A stretch of 64,000 nucleotides of DNA from Oscillospiraceae bacterium. GTDB taxonomy: Bacteria > Bacillota > Clostridia > Oscillospirales > Oscillospiraceae. The DNA lies in contig JAFTYM010000031.1 of assembly GCA_017461585.1 (NCBI GenBank), positions 1 to 64,000 of the forward strand, in the 5' to 3' direction. Under the pieces are notes generated by a model. The model was not told the DNA's origin, did no database searches, and was given only the letters and a program-made list of their open reading frames with translations. Positions within the stretch are counted from its first letter, which is position 1. Every line of letters starts with the position of its first letter. The translations under genes and the position numbers were made by a program. Below, one piece after another: positions 1-8,248 of the stretch.

Positions 1-140
1 AAGCACTTAAAAAGATAGTTTTTGTTCGTAAACGAGGCAGAAAAGCGCTGTAATACTGTATGTCTTACGAGCTTTGATAACGATGTTTACGGGCAAAGGA
101 TTTCTTTTTAAGCTTATGTTTTCTTGTCGGGTTCACCCTT
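1..140 (-). repeat. Dispersed palindromic element, long form, cut by the window edge (copy 1)
   Basis: This stretch is nearly the exact reverse complement of 50373-50515, with only scattered base differences. It contains the extra internal segment of the long form and ends at about 140 with the terminal motif CGGGTTCACCC, a one-base variant of the CGGGTACACCC terminus seen at 50640. No open reading frame or transposase is visible. The other end, with the central hairpin, lies outside the window. Confidence 0.85.
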
Positions 141-215
141 TACGATATTCTGTTTCATGTGACGGATGTAAAGCGCGAAGTTGACTATATGAAAACCGTA
201 CTTGGTAAATATAAG

Positions 216-246
216 ATAACAGCCTTCATGTAAGGAAGGCTGTTAT
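216..246. terminator. Bidirectional-looking stem-loop after the ferritin-like gene
   Basis: ATAACAGCCTTC (216-227) pairs perfectly with GAAGGCTGTTAT (235-246). The right arm touches the TAA stop of the minus-strand ferritin-like gene, and the minus-strand continuation is T/A-rich, so it most likely ends that transcript. The 75 bases between this hairpin and the repeat at 1-140 hold nothing I can identify. Confidence 0.7.
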
Positions 247-713
247 TATTTTACAACGCCGCTCAAAAGATACAGCGCGGTTTTTGCGTGGCGCTTTTCG
301 TCCTCTGCGTTTGAGAGATAAAGGTCTGCAAGGTCGGATGGCGCTGTTTCTGCCGCCTTAAGATAGCCTGCTGCGGCTTCAAGTTCAATTTTGTACCGCT
401 CCTTTAAAATCTGCGGGAGAGTGCCAGAGGAAAGCTTTTCGGGTTTTTCAGGCACATATTTTTCGCCTGTCAATATGTAATACGCACCGTGCAGCATACG
501 GAAATGCCGACGCTCATCATTTGCCATCTCTGTAAAGCGGATTTTGTTTTCGCCTGTATATCTCTGTGAAAGAGTTCTGTAAATGTTCCAGTCGGTGTAT
601 TCGTAGTTCATAAGTGTTTTCAGTATGTCTGTATCTGCTCTCGGTGAACCTGTTACACGACCCCAAACTTCATCAAACTTCCTTTGCGTGAGAAAAATGC
701 TGTTATTATCCAT
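246..713 (-). CDS. Ferritin-like (rubrerythrin-type) diiron protein
   Basis: About 155 residues, predicted all-helical, with two E-x-x-H type segments (NDERRHF in the first half and AEDEKRH near the C-terminus). These, with upstream glutamates, are the pattern of ferritin-like diiron four-helix bundles. There is no rubredoxin domain, so it is not a full rubrerythrin. Such proteins in anaerobes usually serve peroxide detoxification, iron handling or a membrane-linked metal-transporter role; which one applies cannot be read from the sequence. I chose the ATG at 713 because AAAGAGGTG stands about 6 bases upstream; an in-frame ATG at 731 lies before that site. It is divergent from rsmE. Confidence 0.7.
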   Translation of the reverse strand: MDNNSIFLTQRKFDEVWGRVTGSPRADTDILKTLMNYEYTDWNIYRTLSQRYTGENKIRFTEMANDERRHFRMLHGAYYILTGEKYVPEKPEKLSSGTLPQILKERYKIELEAAAGYLKAAETAPSDLADLYLSNAEDEKRHAKTALYLLSGVVK

Positions 714-756
714 AAATGTCACCTCTTTCATTGCCTTATATATTATGAAATGACAG

Positions 757-785
757 TTGAAAAGGTGACCGTTGTTTGATACAAT
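757..785 (+). promoter_or_regulatory. Sigma-70-type promoter for rsmE-aconitase-icd
   Basis: TTGAAA (757-762), a 17-base spacer and TACAAT (780-785) lie about 27 bases before the rsmE start. A GGAGGGG ribosome site follows. Confidence 0.7.
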
Positions 786-812
786 AAAGCGATAAACAAA
801 GGAGGGGATACT

Positions 813-1547
813 GTGGCAAGATTTTTCGTTGCTGCTTCCAATATTTTCGGCGGGATAGCCTATTTGAACGGTGAGGACTTAGACCACATCAAGGCGCTTC
901 GCATCCGTGACGGTGAGATGTTTACCGTGTGCGACGGCGAGGGTACCGACTATTCCTGCGTTCTCTCAAAAGTTGACCGCGATACGGCGGAGGTGCAGAT
1001 TTTAGACAAAGCTCCCTCAAAGGGTGAGCCAAGTGTCAACTGCACAGTATATATGGCATACGCCAAGGGCGACAAGATAGAGCACGTTGTGCAGAAGGCT
1101 GTGGAGCTTGGTGCGTCTTCGATAGTTCTGTTCCCCTCAAAGCGCTGTGTTTCGAGGCCTGAGGGTGCAGCCCTTATCAAAAAGACAGCGCGCTATTCCA
1201 AAATCGCCGAAGAAGCTGCAAAGCAGTGCGGCAGGGGAAAAATACCCACCGTCATAACCGCACCTTCCTATAAAGCTGCCATAGAGCAGGCGGTACGGGC
1301 GGATGTGCCCCTTTTCTGCTATGAGGATGAAAAAGAGCTGTCGATCAAGACATGCCTTGAAGAAAATCCCAGAATGAAAACCGTGTCCATCGTCACAGGT
1401 CCCGAGGGCGGATTTGAAAAGGAAGAGGCAGCGATGGCTGTCGATATGGGCATGAAGTGCGTCACCATGGGCACACGCATTTTAAGATGTGAGACAGCGC
1501 CCCTTTGCGCGCTTACCGCGGTAATGTATGCAACAGGAAACCTCTAA
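813..1547 (+). CDS. rsmE: 16S rRNA (uracil1498-N3)-methyltransferase
   Basis: A 244-residue SPOUT-family protein. RsmE methylates N3 of U1498 in the decoding region of 16S rRNA using SAM. The C-terminal knot motifs are clear: VTGPEGGFEKEE at about 195-206 and GTRILRCETAP at about 220-230, which form the SAM pocket. The N-terminal PUA-like region (LDHIKALRIRDG) matches the family and the length is normal. Translation starts at GTG 813 behind GGAGGGG. It is followed after only 12 bases by the aconitase-family gene, so the three genes to 4993 probably share one transcript. Confidence 0.93.
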   Translation: MARFFVAASNIFGGIAYLNGEDLDHIKALRIRDGEMFTVCDGEGTDYSCVLSKVDRDTAEVQILDKAPSKGEPSVNCTVYMAYAKGDKIEHVVQKAVELGASSIVLFPSKRCVSRPEGAALIKKTARYSKIAEEAAKQCGRGKIPTVITAPSYKAAIEQAVRADVPLFCYEDEKELSIKTCLEENPRMKTVSIVTGPEGGFEKEEAAMAVDMGMKCVTMGTRILRCETAPLCALTAVMYATGNL

Positions 1548-1559
1548 GGAGAGATAGCT

Positions 1560-3779
1560 ATGATAAAGACAATTAAGAAAGGCGCCGTTATAAATAACGG
1601 TGTACCTGTTTTTACAGACAAGGCAGACATTTCTGCACGTGAAAAGACAATGGCGTATAAAATTCTGAGAGCACACGATGCTTCAAAGGGCGGAAAGCTT
1701 ATGAACATCACCTTTGACGCAATGGTGTCTCACGATATAACCTACGTCGGCATTATCCAGACGGCGAGGGCATCCGGCATGACGGAATTTCCCCTGCCCT
1801 ATGCTCTGACAAACTGCCACAACAGCCTTTGCGCTGTCGGCGGCACAATAAATCAGGACGACCACGCATTCGGTCTGTCCGCAGCCAAGAAATACGGCGG
1901 AATTTTTGTTCCCGCAAATCAGGCTGTTATCCACCAGTACGCAAGAGAGCAGCTTGCCGGCTGCGGCAAAATGATACTTGGCTCAGACTCCCACACACGC
2001 TACGGCTGCTACGGTACTCTCGGTGTTGGCGAGGGCGGAGGCGAGCTTGCAAAGCAGCTTTTAAGAAACACATGGGATATTGAAACTCCCGAGGTTGTCC
2101 TCGTATGGCTTGAGGGTGAAGTGCCCCACGGCATAGGTCCTCACGACGTTGCCATTGCCCTTGTGGGAGCAACATTCCCCAATGGATTTGTTAAAAACAA
2201 AGTGCTGGAATTTGCAGGACCCGGTGTTAAAAACCTTTCCATGGACTTCCGTATCGGCATAGATGTTATGACCACGGAGACAAGCTGCCTTACATCCATC
2301 TGGGAGACAGACGAGAAGGTAGAGGCTTATTACAAGTCCGTGGGCAGACCTGAAGAGTATAAAAAACTCGGCCTTGAAGAGGGCGCATATTATGACAGCG
2401 TTGTGAAAATAGACCTCTCCAAAATGGAGTCTATGATCGCCCTGCCATTCCACCCCTCAAAGGCATACACCATTCACGAGCTTCAGGCAGACCCCGAGAG
2501 AATTCTCCGCGAGATTCAGGACGAGTGCAACGAGTCTTTGGGAAATCAAGTCTCCATGGATCTGCTGCGATGCATCAAAGACGGAAAAGTAACCTGCGAG
2601 CAGGGTGTTATCGTCGGCTGCTCAGGAGGTATGTATGAGAATATCGAAGAGGCATCTGCCATTATAGACGGCAAGTCCATAGGTGACGGATATTTTGAAA
2701 TGTCCGTTTACCCTGCATCAGCGCCCATTGCAAAGGCGATGACCAAAAACGGCATTTCCGAAAAGTTTATGGACGCAGGCGTTCTTGTAAAGTCCGCTTT
2801 CTGCGGTCCCTGCTTCGGCGCAGGAGATACTCCTGCCCATAACAGCCTGTCAATCCGCCATGCAACACGAAACTTCGCAAACCGCGAGGGTTCAAAGCCC
2901 GCAAACGGACAGATAGCAGCAGTTGCCCTTATGGATGCGCGCAGCATCGCTGCAACTGCAATAAACGGCGGTGTGCTGACAGCCGCAACTGACATTGAAT
3001 ACGAGGTGGAGCGCACAGAGTATGTCTACACCGATCAGATTTACAAAAACCGCTGCTACAATGGCTGGGGACACCCTTGCCCCGAAGAAGAGCTTCGTTT
3101 CGGTCCCAATATCACAGATTGGCCCAAGATGTCTCAGCTTTGCGAAAACCTTATGGTTCGCTTAACAGCCGTTATCCACGACCCCGTAACCACAACGGAT
3201 GAGCTCATCCCCTCGGGTGAGACCTCGTCTTACCGCTCAAACCCCATCGCCCTGTCCGAGTTTGCCCTTTCAAGAAGAGTCAAGGAATACGTTCCCGAGT
3301 CCAAAAGGGTTCGTGACAGAACCGGTGACGTACCCGAAAGTCTTAGTAAAGCACTTTCTGCTCTTGGTATTACCGAGGATGACCTCACCGTCGGCTCCTG
3401 CGTATTTTCACGCAAACCCGGCGACGGTTCTGCCCGTGAGCAGGCCGCGTCCTGCCAGAAGGTTCTGGGCGGCTTTGCAAATATCTGCTATGAATATGCC
3501 ACGAAGCGCTACCGCTCCAACTGCATAAACTGGGGTATCGTACCCTTTACAATGGACGAATCTGCAGGCTTTGACCATGCAGCAGGGGATTGGGTATATA
3601 TCCCCAATATCCGCTCAGGCATACTGGAGGGCAGAGAGGAATTTGCCGCAAAGGTTGTTTCCGCAGACGGAAAAGTGAGCGACATCACCCTTTACTGTAA
3701 GGGGCTTTCCGCAGAGGAGAAGATAATCCTCACAGAGGGATGCCTTATCAATTATTACGCATCCAAGAAGGGAGAATGA
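1560..3779 (+). CDS. Aconitase-family hydratase (probable aconitate hydratase)
   Basis: A 739-residue member of the aconitase/hydro-lyase superfamily. Substrate and cluster motifs include GSDSHTRYGCYG (about 140-151), GCSGG (about 352) and AFCGPCFGAG (about 416-425), the last two supplying cysteines for the [4Fe-4S] cluster. The sequence resembles the YbhJ-like 'hydratase' branch more than classical AcnA/AcnB. The isocitrate dehydrogenase two bases downstream makes citrate-to-isocitrate conversion the most likely reaction, leading to 2-oxoglutarate for glutamate synthesis. A different hydroxy-acid substrate is not excluded. The GGAGAG ribosome site lies inside the intergenic gap after rsmE. 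Confidence 0.82.
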   Translation: MIKTIKKGAVINNGVPVFTDKADISAREKTMAYKILRAHDASKGGKLMNITFDAMVSHDITYVGIIQTARASGMTEFPLPYALTNCHNSLCAVGGTINQDDHAFGLSAAKKYGGIFVPANQAVIHQYAREQLAGCGKMILGSDSHTRYGCYGTLGVGEGGGELAKQLLRNTWDIETPEVVLVWLEGEVPHGIGPHDVAIALVGATFPNGFVKNKVLEFAGPGVKNLSMDFRIGIDVMTTETSCLTSIWETDEKVEAYYKSVGRPEEYKKLGLEEGAYYDSVVKIDLSKMESMIALPFHPSKAYTIHELQADPERILREIQDECNESLGNQVSMDLLRCIKDGKVTCEQGVIVGCSGGMYENIEEASAIIDGKSIGDGYFEMSVYPASAPIAKAMTKNGISEKFMDAGVLVKSAFCGPCFGAGDTPAHNSLSIRHATRNFANREGSKPANGQIAAVALMDARSIAATAINGGVLTAATDIEYEVERTEYVYTDQIYKNRCYNGWGHPCPEEELRFGPNITDWPKMSQLCENLMVRLTAVIHDPVTTTDELIPSGETSSYRSNPIALSEFALSRRVKEYVPESKRVRDRTGDVPESLSKALSALGITEDDLTVGSCVFSRKPGDGSAREQAASCQKVLGGFANICYEYATKRYRSNCINWGIVPFTMDESAGFDHAAGDWVYIPNIRSGILEGREEFAAKVVSADGKVSDITLYCKGLSAEEKIILTEGCLINYYASKKGE

Positions 3780-3781
3780 TC

Positions 3782-4993
3782 ATGGAAAAAATCAAAATGA
3801 AAACTCCTTTGGTTGAGATGGACGGCGACGAAATGACACGCATCCTCTGGAGAATGATAAAGGAAAAGCTTATTGAGCCCTTTGTTGAGCTTAAGACAGA
3901 GTACTACGATTTGGGCCTTCTGCACCGCAACGAGACAAAAGATCAGGTAACTGTAGACGCTGCCAACGCAACAAAGAAATACGGTGTTGCAGTTAAGTGC
4001 GCCACCATAACCCCCAACAAGCAGCGCATGGAGGAGTATCCCGAGCTTACGGAGATGTGGAAATCTCCCAACGGAACTATCCGCGCAATTATGGACGGTA
4101 CGGTTTTCAGAGCGCCCATTCTCATAGACAGCATCAGACCTGCGGTTCGCAACTGGAAAAAGCCCATCACTCTTGCCCGTCACGCTTACGGCGATGTTTA
4201 CCGCTGTGTTGAGATGCACACGGATGTGGCAGGTGAGGCAACGCTGACCTTTAAGGGAGACGACGGCAGCGAAAAAACACTCCTTGTCCAGCGCGTTGAG
4301 GGCGGAGCCGTATGGCAGGGCGCTCACAACAAGGACAGCAGCATAAGAAGCTTTGCAAAGTCCTGCTTCCAGTACGCAATAGACACAAAGCAGAGCCTGT
4401 GGTTTTCCACAAAGGACACCATCTCCAAGGTCTACGACGGCAGATTTAAGGAGATTTTTGAAGAGGAGTTTGAAAACTATAAGGCAGAGTTTGAAAAGCT
4501 GGGTCTTGAATATTTCTATACTCTGATAGACGACGCTGTTGCCCGTGTTATCCGCTCCGAGGGCGGCTTTATCTGGGCTTGCAAAAACTATGACGGCGAC
4601 GTTATGAGCGACATGGTAAGCACGGCATTCGGAAGCCTTGCCATGATGACAAGCGTCCTCGTATCTCCCGACGGAAATTACGAGTACGAGGCTGCCCACG
4701 GAACTGTCACGCGCCACTATTACAAGTACTTAAAGGGCGAGGAGACCTCCACAAACCCCATGGCAACTATTTTTGCGTGGACAGGTGCGCTTCGTAAGCG
4801 CGGCGAGATGGACGGTATCGAAGAGCTTCAGATTTTTGCCGACAAGCTGGAAAACGCCTGCTTCAAAACTCTTGCCGACGGCTATATGACAAAGGATCTC
4901 ACACTCCTTGCTGAAGAGGGCTTTGAGGTGCGCGCTGTAAATTCAGGCGAATTTCTGGATATCATAGCTGACAATTTAATTAAAACGCTGTAA
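3782..4993 (+). CDS. icd: NADP-dependent isocitrate dehydrogenase
   Basis: 403 residues of the homodimeric, eukaryote-like NADP-IDH subfamily, recognised from the N-terminal VEMDGDEMTRILW and the substrate-phosphate segment SPNGTIR. The metal/isocitrate part (DDAVARVIRSEGG, YDGDVMSDMVS) and the NADP part (AAHGTVTRHY) are intact. It oxidatively decarboxylates isocitrate to 2-oxoglutarate in the cytosol. I start it at ATG 3782, behind the GGGAG that ends the upstream gene; the reading frame extends upstream without a good ribosome site. A terminator follows at 4997. Confidence 0.93.
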   Translation: MEKIKMKTPLVEMDGDEMTRILWRMIKEKLIEPFVELKTEYYDLGLLHRNETKDQVTVDAANATKKYGVAVKCATITPNKQRMEEYPELTEMWKSPNGTIRAIMDGTVFRAPILIDSIRPAVRNWKKPITLARHAYGDVYRCVEMHTDVAGEATLTFKGDDGSEKTLLVQRVEGGAVWQGAHNKDSSIRSFAKSCFQYAIDTKQSLWFSTKDTISKVYDGRFKEIFEEEFENYKAEFEKLGLEYFYTLIDDAVARVIRSEGGFIWACKNYDGDVMSDMVSTAFGSLAMMTSVLVSPDGNYEYEAAHGTVTRHYYKYLKGEETSTNPMATIFAWTGALRKRGEMDGIEELQIFADKLENACFKTLADGYMTKDLTLLAEEGFEVRAVNSGEFLDIIADNLIKTL

Positions 4994-4996
4994 AAT

Positions 4997-5027
4997 ATAT
5001 CCGAAGCAGGTTTTCTGCTTCGGATAT
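4997..5027 (+). terminator. Rho-independent terminator after icd
   Basis: ATATCCGAAGCAG (4997-5009) pairs with CTGCTTCGGATAT (5015-5027), followed by TCTTTG. It sits directly before the next gene's ribosome site. Confidence 0.8.
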
Positions 5028-5044
5028 TCTTTGAGGTGGATGTT

Positions 5045-5953
5045 ATGTTTTACCGCACGTTTAATCAGGAAATGGTCAGGCGTTTCGGCTGTAAAGTATA
5101 TAAAATAGCATTGGACGGCGGATTTACCTGCCCCAACCGTGACGGCACACTTGATACACGCGGATGTATTTTCTGCTCAGGCCGCGGCTCGGGCGATTTT
5201 GCCTTCGGCGGTGAGGAGATAGAAAAGCAGCTGGAATACGCCATGGCATTGGTGTCAGAAAAGAATAAGGGCGGTAAGTTCGTTGCGTATTTTCAGAACT
5301 TTACTTCCACCTATGCTCCCGCAGACAAGCTGCGCACGCTGTATGAAAAAGCGATGGCGCACCCTCAGGTGGTGGCGCTTTCAGTAGGAACCCGTCCTGA
5401 CTGCCTGCCCGACGATGTGGTGGCGCTTTTGTCCGAGCTGAACAAAACTAAGCCTGTCTGGGTGGAACTGGGACTTCAGACTATACACGAGAAAACCGCG
5501 GAGTATATAAGACGCGGCTATACTCTTACTGTGTATGATGATGCGGTAAAGCGTCTTAAAGCTGCAGGGCTGGAAGTCATAACCCACATGATAATCGGTC
5601 TGCCCGGTGAGACAAGGCAAGACGCTATCGAAACTGCGCGTTACATAGGCGCAAGCGGAGCTGACGGCATAAAGCTCCAGCTGCTCCATGTTTTAAGGGG
5701 GACAGACTTAGCTGCTGATTTCGAGGCTGGGAAGTTTACGCTGCCCACCATGGAGGAGTATATTGATATTCTTGTTGAGTGCTTACGAGTAATCCCTGAA
5801 AGAATGGTCATCCACCGCTTAACAGGCGACGGAGCGAAGCGTGACCTCATAGCACCGCTGTGGAGCGCTGACAAAAAGCGGGTGTTAAATACCATAAACC
5901 GCACGTTTGATATACTCGATGTACAGCAGGGAAGCGCCTTAAAGAAAAATTAA
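5045..5953 (+). CDS. Radical SAM protein, YhcC/TIGR01212 type
   Basis: About 302 residues. The cluster motif has the long spacing C-x11-C-x2-C (CPNRDGTLDTRGCIFC), typical of the YhcC/Elp3-like radical SAM group. LGLQTIHEKT and MIIGLPGE are the usual downstream SAM-barrel motifs. Family members are widely conserved and sometimes linked to tRNA or sulfur chemistry, but no reaction is established that I could assign. ATG 5045 is preferred over GTG 5036 because GAGGTGG lies 7 bases before it. The gene stands between an upstream terminator and the nucleotidyltransferase. Confidence 0.85.
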   Translation: MFYRTFNQEMVRRFGCKVYKIALDGGFTCPNRDGTLDTRGCIFCSGRGSGDFAFGGEEIEKQLEYAMALVSEKNKGGKFVAYFQNFTSTYAPADKLRTLYEKAMAHPQVVALSVGTRPDCLPDDVVALLSELNKTKPVWVELGLQTIHEKTAEYIRRGYTLTVYDDAVKRLKAAGLEVITHMIIGLPGETRQDAIETARYIGASGADGIKLQLLHVLRGTDLAADFEAGKFTLPTMEEYIDILVECLRVIPERMVIHRLTGDGAKRDLIAPLWSADKKRVLNTINRTFDILDVQQGSALKKN

Positions 5954-6016
5954 CTTGTGTTATGCCGGCTTTTGTGGCACAATAATTCGGTGACAATAAT
6001 ATAGAGGAATTTTGAT

Positions 6017-6940
6017 ATGAAAACAGCACTTGTGCTTATGGCTGCAGGCCTTGGTTCTCGTTACGGCGGCAATAAGCAGATAGACGGTCTCGGACCGAAC
6101 AATGAAATACTTATGGACTATGCCGTTTACGACGGCATAAAAGCGGGTTTTAATAAAATAGTCTTTGTAATAAAAGAAGATATTGTAGACACCGTCAAAA
6201 TGCTCTGCGGGGAGAAGTTTGTAGGTCTTGTCGGCATAGACGGAGAGCCTGTAGAGGTGGAATATGTTTTTCAGGATGGAACAACTATTCCAAATTGGTA
6301 TGTTGCACCTGCGGAGAGAGTCAAGCCTCTGGGCACCGTTCACGCTGTTTTGGCTGCGAAAAAGGCGGTAAAAGAGCCTTTTGCCGTTATAAATGCCGAC
6401 GATTATTACAGCTTTTCCGCTCTTAAAACCCTTCACGATGCTCTTGAAAGCCTTCCCGAAAAGGGGAAGGGACTTATGATAGCGTACCGACTTAAAAATA
6501 CTGTAAGTAAAAACGGTGCAGTTACACGCGGTGTGTGCAGCGTTGAAGAGGGACAGCTCACAAAGGTTACGGAGACATATAAGATAACCGTGTTCCCCGA
6601 CGGAACTATCCGCGATACTGAGACAGACCCGAACGGCGTTGTGCTTGACCCTGAGTGTGCGGTTTCCATGAACACATGGGGATTTGCGCCTTCCGTTTTT
6701 GAGGACATGGAGCAGTATTTTGCAGACTTTTTGAGAGGGCTCTCCCCGAATGAGCTTAAAAAAGAGTGTATCCTCCCTAATATGGTGGATGACTTTATAA
6801 AAGCAGGGAAGATGGAGGTTTCCGCTTTGGACACAGATGCAGTCTGGTTCGGTGTTACATACAAAGAGGACAAGCCTACAGTTTCGGAAGAGCTGAAAAA
6901 GCTCCACGACACAGGTGTATACCCCGAAAAATTATGGTAA
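6017..6940 (+). CDS. Sugar-phosphate nucleotidyltransferase family protein
   Basis: 307 residues with a Rossmann-type nucleotidyltransferase start (LVLMAAGLGSRYGG, residues about 5-18), the MobA/GlmU/RfbA-like nucleotide loop. A second signature, NADDYYSF near 122-129, supplies the metal-binding aspartates. It probably transfers a nucleotide to a sugar phosphate or similar alcohol phosphate; the substrate cannot be read from the sequence. ATG 6017 has AGAGGAA upstream. No sugar-pathway neighbours help, and it is followed by its own terminator. Confidence 0.8.
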   Translation: MKTALVLMAAGLGSRYGGNKQIDGLGPNNEILMDYAVYDGIKAGFNKIVFVIKEDIVDTVKMLCGEKFVGLVGIDGEPVEVEYVFQDGTTIPNWYVAPAERVKPLGTVHAVLAAKKAVKEPFAVINADDYYSFSALKTLHDALESLPEKGKGLMIAYRLKNTVSKNGAVTRGVCSVEEGQLTKVTETYKITVFPDGTIRDTETDPNGVVLDPECAVSMNTWGFAPSVFEDMEQYFADFLRGLSPNELKKECILPNMVDDFIKAGKMEVSALDTDAVWFGVTYKEDKPTVSEELKKLHDTGVYPEKLW

Positions 6941-6946
6941 ATAATT

Positions 6947-6980
6947 ATGCAGCAGTTCGAAATGAACTGCTGCATTTTTC
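6947..6980. terminator. Terminator between convergent genes
   Basis: ATGCAGCAGTTC (6947-6958) pairs with GAACTGCTGCAT (6964-6975), followed by TTTTTC on the plus strand. It ends the nucleotidyltransferase transcript and lies beside the minus-strand SH3/C39 gene. Confidence 0.85.
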
Positions 6981-6985
6981 GTGAG

Positions 6986-7954
6986 TTAATAATAGAAGAA
7001 CTTATAAAATGTCGGATAACTGTTCAGAAAACTCTGCAAGGTTGTGCGTGAATTTGACCCTGGGTCGTTGATGATAAAGTTTGCAGCCGTAAGACTCCCG
7101 CCCGTGAAGCCTGTGATGACCACCCAATGCTGACCGCCCCATGCGTTTTTTGCTCCGAAGAGGACGGGCTTGCCCTCGGAAAGCTTTTTGTAAATGACAT
7201 CCAGATAGCCTGACGAGCTTGTGACGACCGTGTAGTGGTCAGGCCAGTAAACGCTTCCCGATGAGGTGTAACTCAGCTTTTTTGCCATGGCGTTGGGGTA
7301 GACCGTGGTGCCTGTGCGGTAGGATTCCATCATGGCGATGGCTGTTGTGGCGCAGCCTATCTGAGCTATAGTCTTGCCCGATGAGCCGATATATGTATTC
7401 GCCCATCTGGTATCCGTTTGCTTATAGCTTGGAACATTAAGCGAGATCGCAGAATAGCCGCCCGATGCAGCTGTTTTGAGATATACGCTGCTCACATAGC
7501 CTGTTTTTGTGCCGTTGTACAGAATTCTGCTCCAACTGCCCGATGATGACAGGAGAATAACCGTCTCGCCTTTTGAAAGCGTGCCGATACGGCTGTAATT
7601 TGTGCCTGCGCCCCTTCTGACATTCAGACTTCCGTAGCTTACATTGACTGTAGCAGGAGTTCCCTGCACAACGGTTATGTAGCTTGCGTGGCAGTAGCCG
7701 TATTGCCCCTTGGCATATTCAACGCGCCACCATGACCCTGTCTTTGACATGAGTGTCACATAGCTGCCCTTTGGAAGCGCTGCCACGACAGAGGAAGAGG
7801 ACGATGCACTTTTTCGCACGTTAAGACTTGTGCTTGACGTTGTAACAGCACCCGCTTTTGAGCCTGAGTCTGCAGCCAAAGCTTCAACGGGAGAACTGAA
7901 CAGACAGATTATAAGTATCAATGATAAAGTAAAACTGATTAATTTCTTACTCAT
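6986..7954 (-). CDS. Secreted protein with two SH3 domains and a C39-like peptidase domain
   Basis: 322 residues. A signal peptide (about 1-28, positive start, hydrophobic core, AlaAla exit) is followed by two bacterial SH3 repeats. These run about 35-95 and 100-160, each with the SLNVR...G...V..L..G pattern (LNVRKSAS, LNVRRGAG). The C-terminal half is a papain-like C39_2 domain: GCATTAIAM contains the catalytic Cys, GGQHWVVITGF the His and INDPGS the Asp/Asn. It should act outside the cell on peptidoglycan or protein, with the SH3 domains binding the wall. The ATG at 7954 is the natural start of the signal peptide. Confidence 0.87.
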   Translation of the reverse strand: MSKKLISFTLSLILIICLFSSPVEALAADSGSKAGAVTTSSTSLNVRKSASSSSSVVAALPKGSYVTLMSKTGSWWRVEYAKGQYGYCHASYITVVQGTPATVNVSYGSLNVRRGAGTNYSRIGTLSKGETVILLSSSGSWSRILYNGTKTGYVSSVYLKTAASGGYSAISLNVPSYKQTDTRWANTYIGSSGKTIAQIGCATTAIAMMESYRTGTTVYPNAMAKKLSYTSSGSVYWPDHYTVVTSSSGYLDVIYKKLSEGKPVLFGAKNAWGGQHWVVITGFTGGSLTAANFIINDPGSNSRTTLQSFLNSYPTFYKFFYY

Positions 7955-8043
7955 TCGTCACCTCGTTTGTATATGGATTTTTTCAGCATATATGCAAGGT
8001 GATTATACCATGAAGTGACTCTTTGGAGAATACGCCAAATGCT

Positions 8044-8247
8044 GGCAAAAAAGAGAGCATCCTTAGGGTGTACCCGATAAGAAAACATAAGGTTTTGCCT
8101 TCATCTATTCGGCTATAATGCAACTTAAAAAATCCGCCAATACATACCAGTATTGGCGGATTTTTGTAAATTGACTCTATCTCGAATAGCTTGTGGCAAA
8201 ACCATATGTATTCTTATCTCACCGCGCCTTTGCAGGATGCTCTCTTT
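8044..8247 (-). terminator. Split terminator of the M42 peptidase gene
   Basis: Read on the minus strand, the stem AAAGAGAGCATCC starts one base after the stop of the M42 gene. It closes with GGATGCTCTC followed by TTTTTTG (8044-8056 complement). Arms and U-tract are those of an ordinary rho-independent terminator, but about 170 bases separate the arms because the palindromic repeat occupies the loop. The repeat's own hairpins could bring the arms together. Confidence 0.7.
8050..8247. repeat. Dispersed palindromic element (copy 2, short form) inside a terminator loop
   Basis: The core starts with GGGTGTACCCG at 8066 and runs to a degenerate right end near 8228. It includes the central perfect hairpin AAAAATCCGCCAATAC (8128-8143) / GTATTGGCGGATTTTT (8150-8165). 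Outside the core, AAAGAGAGCATCC (8050-8062) and GGATGCTCTCTTT (8235-8247) form a perfect 13-bp locus-specific stem. On the minus strand that stem is followed by T6, so it is the M42 gene's terminator with the element in its loop. The rest of the gap 7955-8248 holds no gene. Confidence 0.88.
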
Positions 8248-8248
8248 G

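Noticed and set aside
3755..4717. 320-codon antisense frame in the isocitrate dehydrogenase gene
   Set aside because: Shadow of icd; no motif, no start signal, and it overlaps conserved enzyme codons.
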